Source: Rhizobium herbae (GTDB taxonomy: Bacteria; Pseudomonadota; Alphaproteobacteria; Rhizobiales; Rhizobiaceae). From it: a DNA stretch of 64,000 nt. The stretch is from the NCBI RefSeq assembly GCF_019511375.1, contig NZ_JAEUAO010000005.1, positions 248,001 through 312,000 of the forward strand, written 5' to 3'. Position numbers and translations under genes: made by a program. Positions 45,096 to 54,407 of the stretch are shown here, in pieces (the stretch's first letter is position 1; every line of letters starts with the position of its first letter). The notes under the pieces were generated by a model that worked only from the letters and a program-made list of their open reading frames with translations, ran no database searches and was not told the origin of the DNA.

Positions 45096-45275
45096 CCCCC
45101 TCATCCGGCCCTTCGGGCCACCTTCTCCCCGCTGGGGAGAAGAGGGAACGCGCCGCGGCTCCTTCGAATTCAATGCTTCGTTGAGACGCGAGGTGTCTGT
45201 TTCTCAGTGGGCGTGCCGCAGACACCCTCTTCTCCCCAGCGGGGAGAAGGTGGCCCGAAGGGCCGGATGAGGGGG
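45096..45275. repeat. Large perfect inverted repeat (2 x 51 bp) between ccmA and ccmB
   Basis: Left arm 45096-45146 and right arm 45225-45275 are exact reverse complements over 51 bp, around a 78-bp centre. The arms contain CATCCGGCCCTTCGGGCC and CTTCTCCCCGCTGGGGAGAAG, themselves palindromic. The pattern is that of an abundant rhizobial repeat family. Transcription of ccmAB would fold this into a long hairpin. Confidence 0.88.
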
Positions 45276-45304
45276 GCTTTCGCCGACGATGCGGGAGCCT
45301 GCGC

Positions 45305-45964
45305 ATGACCTCCCTCTTCCTCCGCGACCTCAAACTTGCCATGCGCGCCGGCGGCGGGGCGTTGATCGGTGTGTTGTTCTTCATGACCGTCGTCGCCGTC
45401 GTGCCGTTCGCCGTCGGTCCCGACCTCAATCTTTTGTCGCGGATCGGCCCGGCGATCCTGTGGATCGGCGCGCTGCTCGCATCGCTTCTCGGGCTCGACC
45501 GTCTGTTCCAGGCGGAGCGCGAGGATGGCTCGCTGGACCTGATGCTGATGCAGGAGACGCCGCTGGTGCTGACGGTGCTGATGAAGTGCCTGGCGCACTG
45601 GACGGCGACCGGCTTGCCGTTGGTGATCGCCTCGCCGCTGCTGGGGCTGTTCATGAACATGAAAGAGCTTGCGATCGGTGCGACCATGCTGACGCTGCTT
45701 GCCGGCACGCCTGCAATCACCCTCATCGGCGCGGCCGGTGCGGCGGTCGCCGTGACGCTGCCGCGCGGCGGTCTGCTGGTGTCGATCCTGGTGCTGCCGC
45801 TCACCGTTCCGGTCCTGATCTTCGGGGTCAGCGCGGCCTATGCGGCGGTCGAGGATCCGGCGCCCTTCCTGCCGCCCTTCCTGATATTGATCGCGATCAC
45901 GCTTTTCTTTGCCGTCATCGGGCCGCTTTCGGCGGCACTGGCGCTGAGGGCCGCGTCGGACTAG
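45305..45964 (+). CDS. ccmB: Heme exporter permease CcmB
   Basis: A 219-residue membrane protein with six hydrophobic segments; 'LLFRDLKLAMR'-like start reads 'MTSLFLRDLKLAMRAGGGAL', and 'RIGPAILWIGALLASLLGLD' and 'FQAEREDGSLDLMLMQETPL' are CcmB landmarks. Works with CcmA, C and D. Its TAG stop codon is part of the CTAG border of a palindromic repeat that follows. Confidence 0.95.
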   Translation: MTSLFLRDLKLAMRAGGGALIGVLFFMTVVAVVPFAVGPDLNLLSRIGPAILWIGALLASLLGLDRLFQAEREDGSLDLMLMQETPLVLTVLMKCLAHWTATGLPLVIASPLLGLFMNMKELAIGATMLTLLAGTPAITLIGAAGAAVAVTLPRGGLLVSILVLPLTVPVLIFGVSAAYAAVEDPAPFLPPFLILIAITLFFAVIGPLSAALALRAASD

Positions 45965-46057
45965 AGCATTCCGCCCTTTTGTAGAAGGGCGGATAAAATG
46001 CTCTAGAATTAAAGATCGAGCGACCTTTTACGCGTTCATTGAACGCGTGGCGCTCTG
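45961..46057. repeat. Rhizobial palindromic repeat that supplies the ccmB stop codon
   Basis: Core 45961-46006 is bounded by CTAGAGCATT and AATGCTCTAG, with an inner CCGCCCTT/AAGGGCGG stem. The TAG of the left border is the ccmB stop codon. A second part (46007-46057) has ACGCGTTCATTGAACGCGT, a further hairpin. It lies between ccmB and ccmC. Confidence 0.75.
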
Positions 46058-46118
46058 ACGCAATTGTGATCGCATGGTATTCATTGAAGAGAAGGTCCTT
46101 CGGCGTTAAAGAACCATC

Positions 46119-46880
46119 ATGAGCGAAAACAGCCTCAGCATCCGCAAATTCAGCGATCTCGCCAATCCGACACGGTTTTTGGGCCTGGCGGGGCGCGTGC
46201 TGCCGTGGCTTGTCGGGTTGACCGTCGTGCTGTTTGCAATCGGCCTCTATCTTTCCTTCACCACCGAGGGCGATTACCAGCAGGGCGAGACGGTGCGCAT
46301 CATGTACGTGCATGTGCCTGCCGCATGGCTGTCGATGATGTGCTACACGGTGATGGCGGTCTCGGCGCTTGGAACTCTGGTCTGGCGGCATCCGCTTGCC
46401 GATGTTTCCGCCCGCGCCGCAGCGCCCATCGGCGCCAGCTTTACCTTTCTCGCTCTCGTCACCGGTTCGCTCTGGGGCAAGCCGATGTGGGGGACATGGT
46501 GGGTCTGGGACGCGCGGCTGACCTCGGTCTTCGTGCTGTTCCTGATGTATCTCGGGCTGATCGCGCTCAACCGGGCGATGGACGATCCGGGCAAGGCGGC
46601 GAAGGTATCGGCCATCCTGATCCTCGTCGGCTTCGTCAATATCCCGATCATCAAGTTCTCGGTCGAATGGTGGAACACATTGCATCAGCCGGCAAGCGTG
46701 CTCAGGCTCGGCGGGTCGGCGATCGATCCGGAATTCCTGTGGCCGCTGCTGGTGATGGCGGTTGCCTTCACGCTTCTGTTCTTCGCGCTGCATATCGCCG
46801 CGATGCGCAACGAGATCTGGCGTCGCCGGGTGACCTCGATGCGCCGCCAGGCGGCGCGCGCCGCTGGCCGGGAGGCCTGA
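46119..46880 (+). CDS. ccmC: Heme exporter protein CcmC
   Basis: A 253-residue membrane protein with six helices that binds heme in the periplasm and delivers it to CcmE. The tryptophan-rich signature is seen as '[20 protein letters not shown]' at about residues 116-135, and the first conserved His in '[17 protein letters not shown]'. Followed after 1 bp by ccmD. Confidence 0.96.
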   Translation: MSENSLSIRKFSDLANPTRFLGLAGRVLPWLVGLTVVLFAIGLYLSFTTEGDYQQGETVRIMYVHVPAAWLSMMCYTVMAVSALGTLVWRHPLADVSARAAAPIGASFTFLALVTGSLWGKPMWGTWWVWDARLTSVFVLFLMYLGLIALNRAMDDPGKAAKVSAILILVGFVNIPIIKFSVEWWNTLHQPASVLRLGGSAIDPEFLWPLLVMAVAFTLLFFALHIAAMRNEIWRRRVTSMRRQAARAAGREA

Positions 46881-46881
46881 C

Positions 46882-47052
46882 ATGATGACCCATACCGCCT
46901 ATGTCGCCGCAAGCTATGGCACCGCCGCCCTTACGGTGGTGGCGCTGATCCTCTGGGTCTGGACCGACGGACGCGCGCGCCGCCGCGAATTGCAGGCGCT
47001 GGAGAAGGCCGGCATCCGCCGCCGTTCGGCCCAAGGTGGAGAGGCGCAATGA
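46882..47052 (+). CDS. ccmD: Heme exporter protein CcmD
   Basis: A 56-residue single-span protein that stabilises CcmC-CcmE and completes the CcmABCD complex. Residues 3-27 include the usual '[20 protein letters not shown]' (CcmD 'Y-V-x-x-x-Y' pattern plus helix), followed by an Arg-rich cytoplasmic tail ('[11 protein letters not shown]'). It begins 1 bp after ccmC and its TGA overlaps the ccmG ATG, so the three are coupled. Confidence 0.9.
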   Translation: MMTHTAYVAASYGTAALTVVALILWVWTDGRARRRELQALEKAGIRRRSAQGGEAQ

Positions 47053-47651
47053 GCGACGAGGCAACCGAGCTGCAGGGCGCCCGGCCAGGCAAGACGCGCA
47101 TCGTCCTTGCGCTTCTCCCGCTTTTGATTTTTGCGGGGCTCGCGGCGATTTTCTGGAGCCAGCTCGATTCCGGCCGCGACATCAGCGAAATCCCCTCGGC
47201 GCTGATCGGCACCAAGGCGCCGTCGCTCGACCTGCCGCCGCTCGAAGGCGCGACCTTCAAGGGCGCCCCCATGCCGGCGCTCAACGATGCGGCGGTGAAG
47301 GGCAAGCTGACGCTGGTCAATGTCTGGGCGTCCTGGTGCCTGCCGTGCCGCGAGGAAAATCCGATCATCCTCGAGCTGGCGAAGGACCCGCGCCTGACGG
47401 TGGTCGGGATTAACTACAAGGACCGGACGGACAACGCGCTCAGGTTCCTCGGTGAACTGGGCAACCCCTTCTCCGCCATCGGCATCGATCCGCGCGGCAA
47501 GGCGGCAATCGACTGGGGCGTCTACGGCATCCCGGAATCCTACCTCGTCGACGCCTCCGGCACGATCGTCTACAAGCGCGTCGGACCGTTCGATGAGAAA
47601 AGCCTGAAGGAAGGGCTTTTTCCAGCGATCGAAAAGGCGACGGCAGGCTGA
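47049..47651 (+). CDS. ccmG: Thiol:disulfide interchange protein CcmG/DsbE
   Basis: A 200-residue membrane-anchored thioredoxin-like reductant for the heme-binding cysteines of apocytochrome c. N-terminal anchor at residues 18-37, active site '[13 protein letters not shown]' (about residues 95-107), '[15 protein letters not shown]' insert and cis-Pro region '[10 protein letters not shown]' typical for CcmG. Last gene of the ccmC-D-G group. Confidence 0.95.
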   Translation: MSDEATELQGARPGKTRIVLALLPLLIFAGLAAIFWSQLDSGRDISEIPSALIGTKAPSLDLPPLEGATFKGAPMPALNDAAVKGKLTLVNVWASWCLPCREENPIILELAKDPRLTVVGINYKDRTDNALRFLGELGNPFSAIGIDPRGKAAIDWGVYGIPESYLVDASGTIVYKRVGPFDEKSLKEGLFPAIEKATAG

Positions 47652-47710
47652 CCAGGCTTGACCCGGCATCCACTCGCAACGGCCGGCCTCCTTATTGACA
47701 TAGAGCCGGG

Positions 47711-47864
47711 GGTGGATCCTCGGCTCGAGGCCGAGGATGACCCGAGGGGGCGAGGGTGACCCTACAGCGCCGCGCGTCTTATCAGACGCGCAAAGGTCGC
47801 GGTAGCACTTTGAATTGCTGCATGTTTTGTCCTTGAATTGGCTAGGATCTAACGAAACATGCAG
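47711..47864. repeat. Two different rhizobial repeats in tandem
   Basis: First, 47711-47743 has GGTGGATCCTCGG / CCGAGGATGACCC around CTCGAG. Second, 47762-47864 has a GCGCGTCTTATCAGACGCGC hairpin then GCATGTTTTG mirrored by GAAACATGCAG. Both patterns are frequent in rhizobial intergenic DNA. They fill the gap between convergent ccmG and the DUF2585 gene and may end transcription there. Confidence 0.65.
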
Positions 47865-47916
47865 TCGGACGAGGGACCGCTGGGTGAACTGGCTTCGTAA
47901 CGTTCGCAGGTGCGTC

Positions 47917-48504
47917 TCAAAGAGACGACTGCCAGGCCTTCACGGCCTCCAGTGGATAAACCAGCATCAGCACGTTCAAGGTCAGGTTATCGCGGATCAG
48001 CCAGCCGGTGAAAATCTCGAAGAAGATGGCGATGGCGACGGTGGCCGCGACCGGCGCGCGCCAGGCAAACAGGAAGCCGAGCGCCATGAAGACGGTGTCC
48101 ATCACCGAATTCAGGATGCTGTCGCCGTAATAATCGAGCGAGATCGTCGCGGCGCGGTAGCGGTCGATGATGATCGGCGAGTTTTCCAGGAGTTCCCAGC
48201 CGACTTCGATCACCAGCGCCAGAAGCAGCCCGGCGGCGATTGGCCTGCGGCGCAGCACGAGATGGGCAAGGCCGTAGAACAGGAAGCCGTGGATGATGTG
48301 CGAGGGGGTGTACCAGTCCGCCAGATGCTGCGAATTGCCGGGGCCGTTGGCGATCGGCTCGAACAGCTTGACATAGCCGCATTCGCAGATCGGGATGCGG
48401 CCCATCCAGCACATGATGACCGCCTGCAGGACGACGATGGCGGCGCAGGCGGCAAGCCAGACGGCCTGCCGCTGAGCGGGGTTGCGGGCGTCGATGGCGC
48501 TCAC
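47917..48504 (-). CDS. DUF2585 family membrane protein
   Basis: A 195-residue membrane protein with about five hydrophobic segments; '[20 protein letters not shown]' and '[17 protein letters not shown]' are landmarks of UPF0314/DUF2585, a family largely restricted to Rhizobiales and relatives. Conserved His and Glu inside membrane segments hint at an enzyme or metal site. Its ATG overlaps the yciB stop codon by 4 bp, so it belongs to the dapF-ftsY operon. Confidence 0.85.
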   Translation of the reverse strand: MSAIDARNPAQRQAVWLAACAAIVVLQAVIMCWMGRIPICECGYVKLFEPIANGPGNSQHLADWYTPSHIIHGFLFYGLAHLVLRRRPIAAGLLLALVIEVGWELLENSPIIIDRYRAATISLDYYGDSILNSVMDTVFMALGFLFAWRAPVAATVAIAIFFEIFTGWLIRDNLTLNVLMLVYPLEAVKAWQSSL

Positions 48505-49175
48505 TTGCCGGCCTCTTCCGGCGGATTGAGCGAATGCTTCATGATCAGCGGCATCTGGAACATGGTGAAGGCAAGCGTGATCGGCATGGTGCCCCAGACC
48601 TTGAAGGCGACCCAGAAATCGTCGGCGGCCTTGGCATCGGGCAGGTAATAGGCATTGGCGCCGCGCCAGACGATCTCGTTGAGGATCGCGAGGAACAGGA
48701 AGAACACGCCCCAGCGCAGGGTCAGCTTGCGCCAGCCCTCGGCGTCAAGCTGGAATGCGGCGTTGAAGACATAGCCAAGCAGCGATCTGCCGAAGGCAAG
48801 GCCGCCGAGCAGCACCACGCCGAACAGCGTGTTGATGATGGTCGGCTTCATCTTGAAGAACAGCTCGTCCTGCAGGTAGATGCCGAGGCCGCCGAAGACG
48901 ACGACGACGATGCCGGAGACGAAGGGCATCAGCGGCAGGTGGCCGAGCACGACCTTCGAAACGACGAGCGAAACGACCGTCGCCGCCATAAAGAGCCCGC
49001 TGGCGATGAACAGCGGCCCGCCGAGCGTCGCCAGGACCGGAAAATTGGCAGCCAGCCATTCGCCGCGCAGGTTGGCGAAGAAGAAGACGAGCAGCGGCCC
49101 GAGCTCAAGCGCGAGCTTCAGCATCGGGTGGTGCCGGTCTTCGGCAGTGGGTCTCGTATCGCTTTCGAATTTCAT
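48501..49175 (-). CDS. yciB: Inner-membrane septation protein A (YciB/IspZ)
   Basis: A 224-residue membrane protein with five or six helices. Landmarks are '[20 protein letters not shown]', '[19 protein letters not shown]' and '[20 protein letters not shown]'. YciB interacts with the divisome and affects intracellular septation and envelope integrity. ATG 49175 is used; the upstream frame is intergenic. 58 bp downstream of ftsY. Confidence 0.93.
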   Translation of the reverse strand: MKFESDTRPTAEDRHHPMLKLALELGPLLVFFFANLRGEWLAANFPVLATLGGPLFIASGLFMAATVVSLVVSKVVLGHLPLMPFVSGIVVVVFGGLGIYLQDELFFKMKPTIINTLFGVVLLGGLAFGRSLLGYVFNAAFQLDAEGWRKLTLRWGVFFLFLAILNEIVWRGANAYYLPDAKAADDFWVAFKVWGTMPITLAFTMFQMPLIMKHSLNPPEEAGK

Positions 49176-49233
49176 GGGATCGGTCAAACCTGGTTCGCTT
49201 CGCCTCGCCATGTACGCTTCCCACGGCGTGGCA

Positions 49234-50955
49234 TCAATGGGCAATGCCGGCAATCGCATGAGCAAAGTCGCCGGCCTCGAAGGGCTCGAGGTCATCGACG
49301 CCTTCGCCGACGCCAATGAAATAGACCGGCAGCTTGTGCTTGGCGGAGATGGCGACGAGAATACCCCCGCGCGCCGTGCCGTCGAGCTTGGTCATGATCA
49401 GGCCGTTGACGCCGGCGACATTGCGGAAGATCTCGACCTGGCTCAGTGCGTTCTGGCCGGTGGTGGCGTCGAGCGTCTGCAGCACGGTGTGCGGCGCGTC
49501 GGGATCGAGCTTGCCGAGCACGCGGACGATCTTTTCGAGTTCCGCCATCAGCTCGGCGCGGTTCTGCAGGCGGCCGGCGGTATCGATGATCAGCACATCG
49601 CTCTTCTTCAGTTTCGCTTGCTCGAACGCCTCATAGGCAAGGCCCGCAGCATCCGCCCCGAGTTTCGAGGAGACGATGTCGGACTTGGTGCGCTCGGCCC
49701 AGATCTTCAGCTGCTCGATCGCGGCCGCGCGGAATGTGTCGCCGGCAGCGAGCATGACCTTGAGGCCGGCGCCCGAAAGCTTGGCGGCGAGCTTGCCGAT
49801 CGTCGTCGTCTTGCCGGTGCCGTTGACGCCGACGACGAGGATGACATGCGGTTTGTGGGAGAGATCAAGCTGCAGCGGCTTGGCGACAGGGGCGAGAACC
49901 TTGGTGATCTCGGCCGCCATGATGCGGGTGACGTCCTCGCCGGTCACGTCCTTGCCGTAGCGCTCCGAGGCCAGCGTGTCGGTGACGCGCAGCGCTGTCT
50001 CGACGCCGAGATCGGCCTGGATCAGGAGGTCTTCGAGGTCCTGCAGCGTCTCGTCGTCGAGCTTGCGCTTGGTGAAGAGGGCCGTGATCTGGCCGGTCAG
50101 CTGCGACGACGTGCGGGCAAGGCCCTGGCGCAGGCGCTGGAACCAGGTGAGTTTCTGTTTGGGGGCTTCGGGCTGGGCTTCGACGGCGGCGCCGCCGGCG
50201 GCGAAGCCCTTGGGGAGGATGGGCGTTGCTTGCGTTTCTGCCGCATCTGTCGTGTCGGCCGAGGGGCTATCCCCCTCTGCCCTGCCGGGCATCTCCCCCT
50301 CGAGGGGGGAGATCGCTTGCGGCGCGATTTCGGTTCTGTCTTCGAAGAGCGTGGCGGGTTGCCCCCCCTCTGCCCTGCCAGGCATCTCCCCCTCAAGGGG
50401 GGAGAGTGGACTCGCGGAAAGTTCCTGCGTTTCGTCAATCGTAGTAGGCTGCGGTGAAGGAGCGGCGGCCTCCGTCTGATCTTCCCCCTTTAGGGGGAGA
50501 TGTCCCTCCCGGGTCGTGCCTTCGGCAAGCCCGAGGGCAGGCTCCGGCACAGAAGGAGGTACGAAGCTCTCCTCGACCTCGGACGCTTCGGCCTCCACTT
50601 CCAGCAGCGACAGCGGGATCAGTCCAAGATCGCCGATCTGTTCGGTCGGGGGGAGAAGTGCGTGTTCCTGTTCTTCCGCGGTCTCTGCCGCGAATTCCGG
50701 CGCATCGGCGCTGTCGGCAGAGGGGCCGCCGCCGGTGTCCATCTCCTCCGCCAGCACCGGGTCGGTGGCGACGGGCAGGTCCTCGGTGCGCGAATGCGGC
50801 TCGAGCTCGGCTTTGATTGCCCGGGTTTCTTCAGGCGTGAAGGCCGATTCAGCGACGTCCAGAACCGCATCAGCCGCAGGCACGGCGGCGGGCTCGGCTT
50901 CGATCGGCTTGTCCTTGCCGAAAGTGAAGACCTTTTTGAGAAAGCTGAGCGCCAT
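49234..50955 (-). CDS. ftsY: Signal recognition particle receptor FtsY
   Basis: GTPase receptor that docks ribosome-SRP complexes at the membrane. The 573-residue protein has a short membrane-binding start ('[16 protein letters not shown]'), a long acidic A domain (to about 265) and the NG domain (about 268-573) with P-loop '[15 protein letters not shown]', '[13 protein letters not shown]' and '[10 protein letters not shown]'. The A domain contains two copies of the 14-residue peptide [15 protein letters not shown] (185-198 and 216-229) and a diverged third (about 146-159), which are translations of a palindromic intergenic repeat. ATG 50955 chosen at the conserved N terminus. Confidence 0.96.
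   Translation of the reverse strand: MALSFLKKVFTFGKDKPIEAEPAAVPAADAVLDVAESAFTPEETRAIKAELEPHSRTEDLPVATDPVLAEEMDTGGGPSADSADAPEFAAETAEEQEHALLPPTEQIGDLGLIPLSLLEVEAEASEVEESFVPPSVPEPALGLAEGTTREGHLPLKGEDQTEAAAPSPQPTTIDETQELSASPLSPLEGEMPGRAEGGQPATLFEDRTEIAPQAISPLEGEMPGRAEGDSPSADTTDAAETQATPILPKGFAAGGAAVEAQPEAPKQKLTWFQRLRQGLARTSSQLTGQITALFTKRKLDDETLQDLEDLLIQADLGVETALRVTDTLASERYGKDVTGEDVTRIMAAEITKVLAPVAKPLQLDLSHKPHVILVVGVNGTGKTTTIGKLAAKLSGAGLKVMLAAGDTFRAAAIEQLKIWAERTKSDIVSSKLGADAAGLAYEAFEQAKLKKSDVLIIDTAGRLQNRAELMAELEKIVRVLGKLDPDAPHTVLQTLDATTGQNALSQVEIFRNVAGVNGLIMTKLDGTARGGILVAISAKHKLPVYFIGVGEGVDDLEPFEAGDFAHAIAGIAH
50271..50314. repeat. Repeat copy A translated inside ftsY
   Basis: Begins CCCCCTCTGCCCTGCCGGGC and ends TCGAGGGGGGAGATC; differs by one base from the intergenic copy at 28349. 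Its minus-strand reading in frame gives '[14 protein letters not shown]'. Confidence 0.9.
50364..50406. repeat. Repeat copy B translated inside ftsY
   Basis: CCCCCTCTGCCCTGCCAGGC...CTCAAGGGGGGAGAG, 50 bp to the right of copy A on the plus strand and in the same orientation and reading frame, giving '[14 protein letters not shown]'. Confidence 0.9.
50479..50520. repeat. Diverged or inverted third repeat fragment in ftsY
   Basis: TCTTCCCCCTTTAGGGGGAG followed by ATGTCCCTCCCGGG, the opposite arm of the same repeat family with changes. Minus-strand translation gives '[12 protein letters not shown]'. Confidence 0.65.
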
Positions 50956-51049
50956 TGGGTATCCCGTAAACTCGGGCCGGGTCGGGGCCGTCAGTTGCAT
51001 GTCCAAAGCGCGACGCGCTTCAGGTCCTTGTCGTTCTCACATGTCACCC

Positions 51050-52324
51050 CTAGGCCGCTGAGCGGGCTTGGGCAGTATGCGTGAGATGCTTGCCGTTGTG
51101 GCCGGTGATCGTCACCTCAACCATATCGCGCGGCGTCAGGCCGGGGACAGCGGCAAGCGTGAAATTTTCCGTATGCGCCAGGCCGTTGTTCTCGACGAGC
51201 AGGCTTTGCTGCGTTCCGATCATGCTGTCAAGATGGGCCTGATGGAGCTGAAGTCCAGTGGCGCGCAGCCGGGCGGCACGTTCCTTGACCAGAGCGCGGT
51301 CGAGCTGCGGCATCCGGGCGGCGGGCGTTCCTTCTCGCGGGCTGTAGGGAAACACGTGCAGATGGGCGATGCCCGCCTCTTCGGCGAGGCTCACGGCATT
51401 CGCAAACATCGCTTCGGTCTCGGTCGGGAAACCGGCGATCATGTCGGCGCCGAAGCTCACCTGCGGCCGCAGCCGGCGGACGTCATCGATGAAACGCAGG
51501 GCGTCAGTGCGGCTGTGGCGGCGTTTCATCCGCTTCAGGATCATGTCGTCGCCATGCTGCAGCGACAGATGCAGATGCGGCATGAAGCGCGGCTCATCGG
51601 CGATCAGGTCCATAAGATGGCTGTCGGCCTCGATGCTATCGATCGAGGAAAGGCGCAGGCGGCGGATTTCGGGCACCTGTTTGAGAACGGTCTTTGCCAG
51701 CAGGCCGAGCGTCGGCGTGCCGGGCAGGTCGGCGCCGTAGCTCGTGGCATCGACGCCGGTCAGGACGACCTCGCGGTAGCCGCTGTCGGCGAGCTTGCGC
51801 GCCTGGTCGACGATGGCGCCCATCGGCACGGAACGGGAATTGCCGCGGCCATAGGGGATGATGCAGAAGGTGCAGCGGTGGTCGCAGCCGTTCTGCACCT
51901 GGATGAAGGCGCGCACGTGGCCTTCGATGTGCTTCACCATCTGGGGCGCTGTCTCACGCACGCTCATGATGTCGTTGACGCGCAGCTTTTCTTCGGCCGA
52001 AACGCCGAAATCGGGTAGCGACCGGTAGGAGGCGCTTTTCAGCTTCTCCTCGTTGCCCAGCACGGCATCGACCTCGGGCATCTCGGCAAAGGCCTGCTTT
52101 TCGACCTGGGCGGCACAGCCAGTGACGATGATGCGGGCATCAGGGTTTTCGCGGCGGGCGCGCCGAATCGCCTGGCGGGCCTGACGCACGGCCTCGCCGG
52201 TGACGGCGCAGGTATTGACGAGGATGGCATTGTTCAGCCCCGCCCTCTCGGCCTCTCCCCGCATCACTTCCGATTCATAGGTGTTGAGGCGACAGCCGAA
52301 GGTTATGACGTCGACGCCGCTCAA
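51050..52324 (-). CDS. mtaB: tRNA t6A37 methylthiotransferase MtaB
   Basis: Radical-SAM enzyme that turns t6A37 into ms2t6A37 in ANN-decoding tRNAs. The 424-residue protein has the N-terminal UPF0004 cluster site ('[20 protein letters not shown]', '[10 protein letters not shown]', 'VTGCAAQVE'), the radical-SAM motif '[15 protein letters not shown]', and a C-terminal TRAM-like part. The domain begins only a few residues after a TTG at 52324, which overlaps the dapF stop codon (TTGA); no ATG or GTG is suitable, so TTG is the likely start. Confidence 0.93.
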   Translation of the reverse strand: MSGVDVITFGCRLNTYESEVMRGEAERAGLNNAILVNTCAVTGEAVRQARQAIRRARRENPDARIIVTGCAAQVEKQAFAEMPEVDAVLGNEEKLKSASYRSLPDFGVSAEEKLRVNDIMSVRETAPQMVKHIEGHVRAFIQVQNGCDHRCTFCIIPYGRGNSRSVPMGAIVDQARKLADSGYREVVLTGVDATSYGADLPGTPTLGLLAKTVLKQVPEIRRLRLSSIDSIEADSHLMDLIADEPRFMPHLHLSLQHGDDMILKRMKRRHSRTDALRFIDDVRRLRPQVSFGADMIAGFPTETEAMFANAVSLAEEAGIAHLHVFPYSPREGTPAARMPQLDRALVKERAARLRATGLQLHQAHLDSMIGTQQSLLVENNGLAHTENFTLAAVPGLTPRDMVEVTITGHNGKHLTHTAQARSAA

Positions 52325-53232
52325 AGCGCCCGGCTTTCCGTGGCCGCGATTTCGTCGCGCGACCACAGCCCGGTCGTCGGGTCGACCGTCCCGGACCATT
52401 CCCATTCGGCAGGTCCCGTCATGATGACATGGTCGTCGCGCTCGCGCCATTCGATCGACAGGATGCCCGGCGGGGTGGCGCTGGCGACCGTGATCGCCAC
52501 ATTGCGGCCGGTGCGGCCGGTGCGAGCAGCCGAGACGGCGGCGGAACAGGCGGCGGAGCCGCAGGCAAGCGTCAGGCCTGCGCCGCGTTCCCAGGTGCGG
52601 GTCGTCAGCGACGAAGGTGAGGTGACCTGAGCCAGGGTGATATTGGCGCGCTCGGGAAACATCGGGTGGTTTTCGAGCAGCGGGCCGAAGCGTTCGAGAT
52701 CGAACGACATGACGTCGCGATCGACCCAGAAGATCGCATGCGGATTGCCCATCGACATGACGGAGGGCGAATGCAGGATCGGGTCGTCGATCGGGCCGAT
52801 CTGTAGTTCGATGCGGCTCGTGTCGTAAAATTCCTCCGATAGCGGAATGCGGTCCCACTCGAAAACCGGCATGCCCATATCGACCGAGATCGTGCCGTCG
52901 GCATGCTCTTCGGCATTCAGGATGCCGGCGACGGTCTGGAAGGTGAAAGCGCGCCTGCCGGTTTCGCTCGCCAGCGCCTGGACGACGCAGCGCGTGCCGT
53001 TGCCGCAGGCCTGTGCCTTCGAGCCGTCGGAATTGAGGATATCGATCCATGCGTCGGTGCCACTGGACTTCGGATCGTGGATCGCCATGATCTGGTCGAA
53101 CTGGGTGGCCGGATGAGCATTGAGGGCAATCGCCGCTTCCGGTGTCACCTTGTCCTTACGGCCGCGCATGTCGACGACCAGGATCTTGTTGCCAAGCCCG
53201 TTCATCCTTGCGAATTCGACCGTTGTGCTCAT
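52321..53232 (-). CDS. dapF: Diaminopimelate epimerase
   Basis: Converts LL- to meso-diaminopimelate for lysine and peptidoglycan synthesis. The 303-residue protein shows both active-site cysteines: Cys76 in '[12 protein letters not shown]' and Cys224 in '[14 protein letters not shown]', and '[15 protein letters not shown]' at the start. First gene of the dapF-mtaB-ftsY-yciB-DUF2585 group, linked to mtaB by a start/stop overlap. Confidence 0.96.
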   Translation of the reverse strand: MSTTVEFARMNGLGNKILVVDMRGRKDKVTPEAAIALNAHPATQFDQIMAIHDPKSSGTDAWIDILNSDGSKAQACGNGTRCVVQALASETGRRAFTFQTVAGILNAEEHADGTISVDMGMPVFEWDRIPLSEEFYDTSRIELQIGPIDDPILHSPSVMSMGNPHAIFWVDRDVMSFDLERFGPLLENHPMFPERANITLAQVTSPSSLTTRTWERGAGLTLACGSAACSAAVSAARTGRTGRNVAITVASATPPGILSIEWRERDDHVIMTGPAEWEWSGTVDPTTGLWSRDEIAATESRAL

Positions 53233-53943
53233 GAGGTCCGTTCCATCGTTTCTCGCGGTGTATATGGCGGAATTGCGGGGAAATTACCAGTGGTGCGAAT
53301 CAGCCTCCTCTTGATGGGGCGGTGGATCTCCCACTTCCTCCCCGTCGGGGAGAAGTGGGAGTGTGCGGCGCCGTTTGCTTTCCATCGCATCCTTCAAACA
53401 TCTTTATCCACGCCCGGAAAATCCGCCGTGGTTTGCTTCAGTTTCACTTGGCCGGGGCGCTGGAAAGTGCCGAGACTAAGGAATTTATATGACGCCTTCC
53501 AGCGCCCCGTTCGATGTCTGTCGACTGGCAACTCCGGTTTCTCTGCGGGGATGGCGGCACCTTTTTCCGGTACAGGGTGGCGCTCGACCGATGCCGGATT
53601 GCTCCGGTTCTGCGGCGCCACGAAAGGAATTGCTCGTCGCAAGCCCAGTCGCCGCTCCTCATGTGTGCCTCACAGGCACGCCCCGCCCTGTTTCAGGCGG
53701 GAGGGAAACCATTTTCTGCCAGTCCACCGGGTAAAGGCGCACGTCCTTCCTCCGCCCGGCACCGGTTCCGTCTCGCCGCGACGCCTCGCAGGGTAGCCGA
53801 TGACGGAACGCAACGATCATGGCACAGGTTTCTGGGGTGGGGATGAGCGGGGAAACTGCGCGGAGGCGGACGGTCCGTCGAGGCATTGCCATCTTGCTGG
53901 TCGCCGGTCATCTTGCCGTCTGTGACCAGACCGGAGACAACAA
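53233..53943. other. 711 bp without recognised gene; two clear hairpins
   Basis: Upstream of dapF. Hairpin 1 at 53328-53361 has arms CTCCCACTTC/GAAGTGGGAG plus CTCCCC/GGGGAG. Hairpin 2 at 53454-53508 has 12-bp perfect arms GGGGCGCTGGAA / TTCCAGCGCCCC with a 31-nt interior. Several frames of 70-110 codons are open on both strands but none has a recognisable domain or ribosome site. Searched by eye for RNase P, tmRNA, 4.5S RNA and cobalamin riboswitch signatures without success. The dapF promoter must lie in its left end. Confidence 0.4.
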
Positions 53944-54360
53944 ATGCCTGAAACATCTTCCGTGCTCACCGGAAAATGCATGTGCGGTGCGGTCGAATAT
54001 GCAGTCGACGATGCCTTCGAATATTCGATGAATTGCCACTGTTCCAACTGTCGCCGCACCACGGGATCGGCCTTCAAGCCGTTCGCCGGGGTCAGGCGGG
54101 AGCGGCTACGGGTCCTCAGGGGGGAGGGTGCTGTACTTGTCTACGGCAATGAAGACGATGCCCACGATGTCCACTGCCGGACGTGCGGATCGCTGCTTTA
54201 TTCCGTCGTGCGCGAGGGTGCCTATGCCCACGTTGCCATGGGCACGCTGGTCGATGCGCCGACGATCCGCCCGTCGGGCCACATCTTCGTCGGCTCCAAG
54301 GCGCCGTGGTACGAGATCACCGACGATCTGCCGCAATATCGGGAGTTTCCGCCGGATTGA
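53944..54360 (+). CDS. GFA family protein (glutathione-dependent formaldehyde-activating enzyme-like)
   Basis: A 138-residue zinc-binding protein of the GFA/CENP-V fold. Cysteine pattern CxC in 'GKCMCGAVEYA', CxxC in 'NCHCSNCRRTTGSAF' and 'HCRTCGSLLYS' gives two zinc sites. Founding members were proposed to join formaldehyde with glutathione, but most are uncharacterised. Standalone gene between the unassigned region and the metallo-beta-lactamase-fold gene, with which it converges. Confidence 0.9.
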   Translation: MPETSSVLTGKCMCGAVEYAVDDAFEYSMNCHCSNCRRTTGSAFKPFAGVRRERLRVLRGEGAVLVYGNEDDAHDVHCRTCGSLLYSVVREGAYAHVAMGTLVDAPTIRPSGHIFVGSKAPWYEITDDLPQYREFPPD

Positions 54361-54407
54361 GGGCGGCTCGCGGCTTGCTTCCTCTTGGCGGGGAGAAGAG
54401 GTTGCCG

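Noticed and set aside
52325-53050. A longer MtaB starting upstream within dapF
   Set aside because: The extension is an out-of-frame reading of dapF and matches nothing; the MtaB domain begins directly after the TTG at 52324.
53380-53830. RNase P RNA, tmRNA, 4.5S RNA or a cobalamin riboswitch in the gap before dapF
   Set aside because: None of the conserved core sequences of these RNAs was seen on either strand, for instance the GAGGAAAGTCC block of RNase P or the GGAAGGAAGCAGCC-like loop of SRP RNA.
53514-53846. A 110-codon plus-strand frame before the GFA gene
   Set aside because: No ribosome site, no domain, and composition rich in Ser/Arg/Pro/Cys typical of chance frames in GC-rich DNA.
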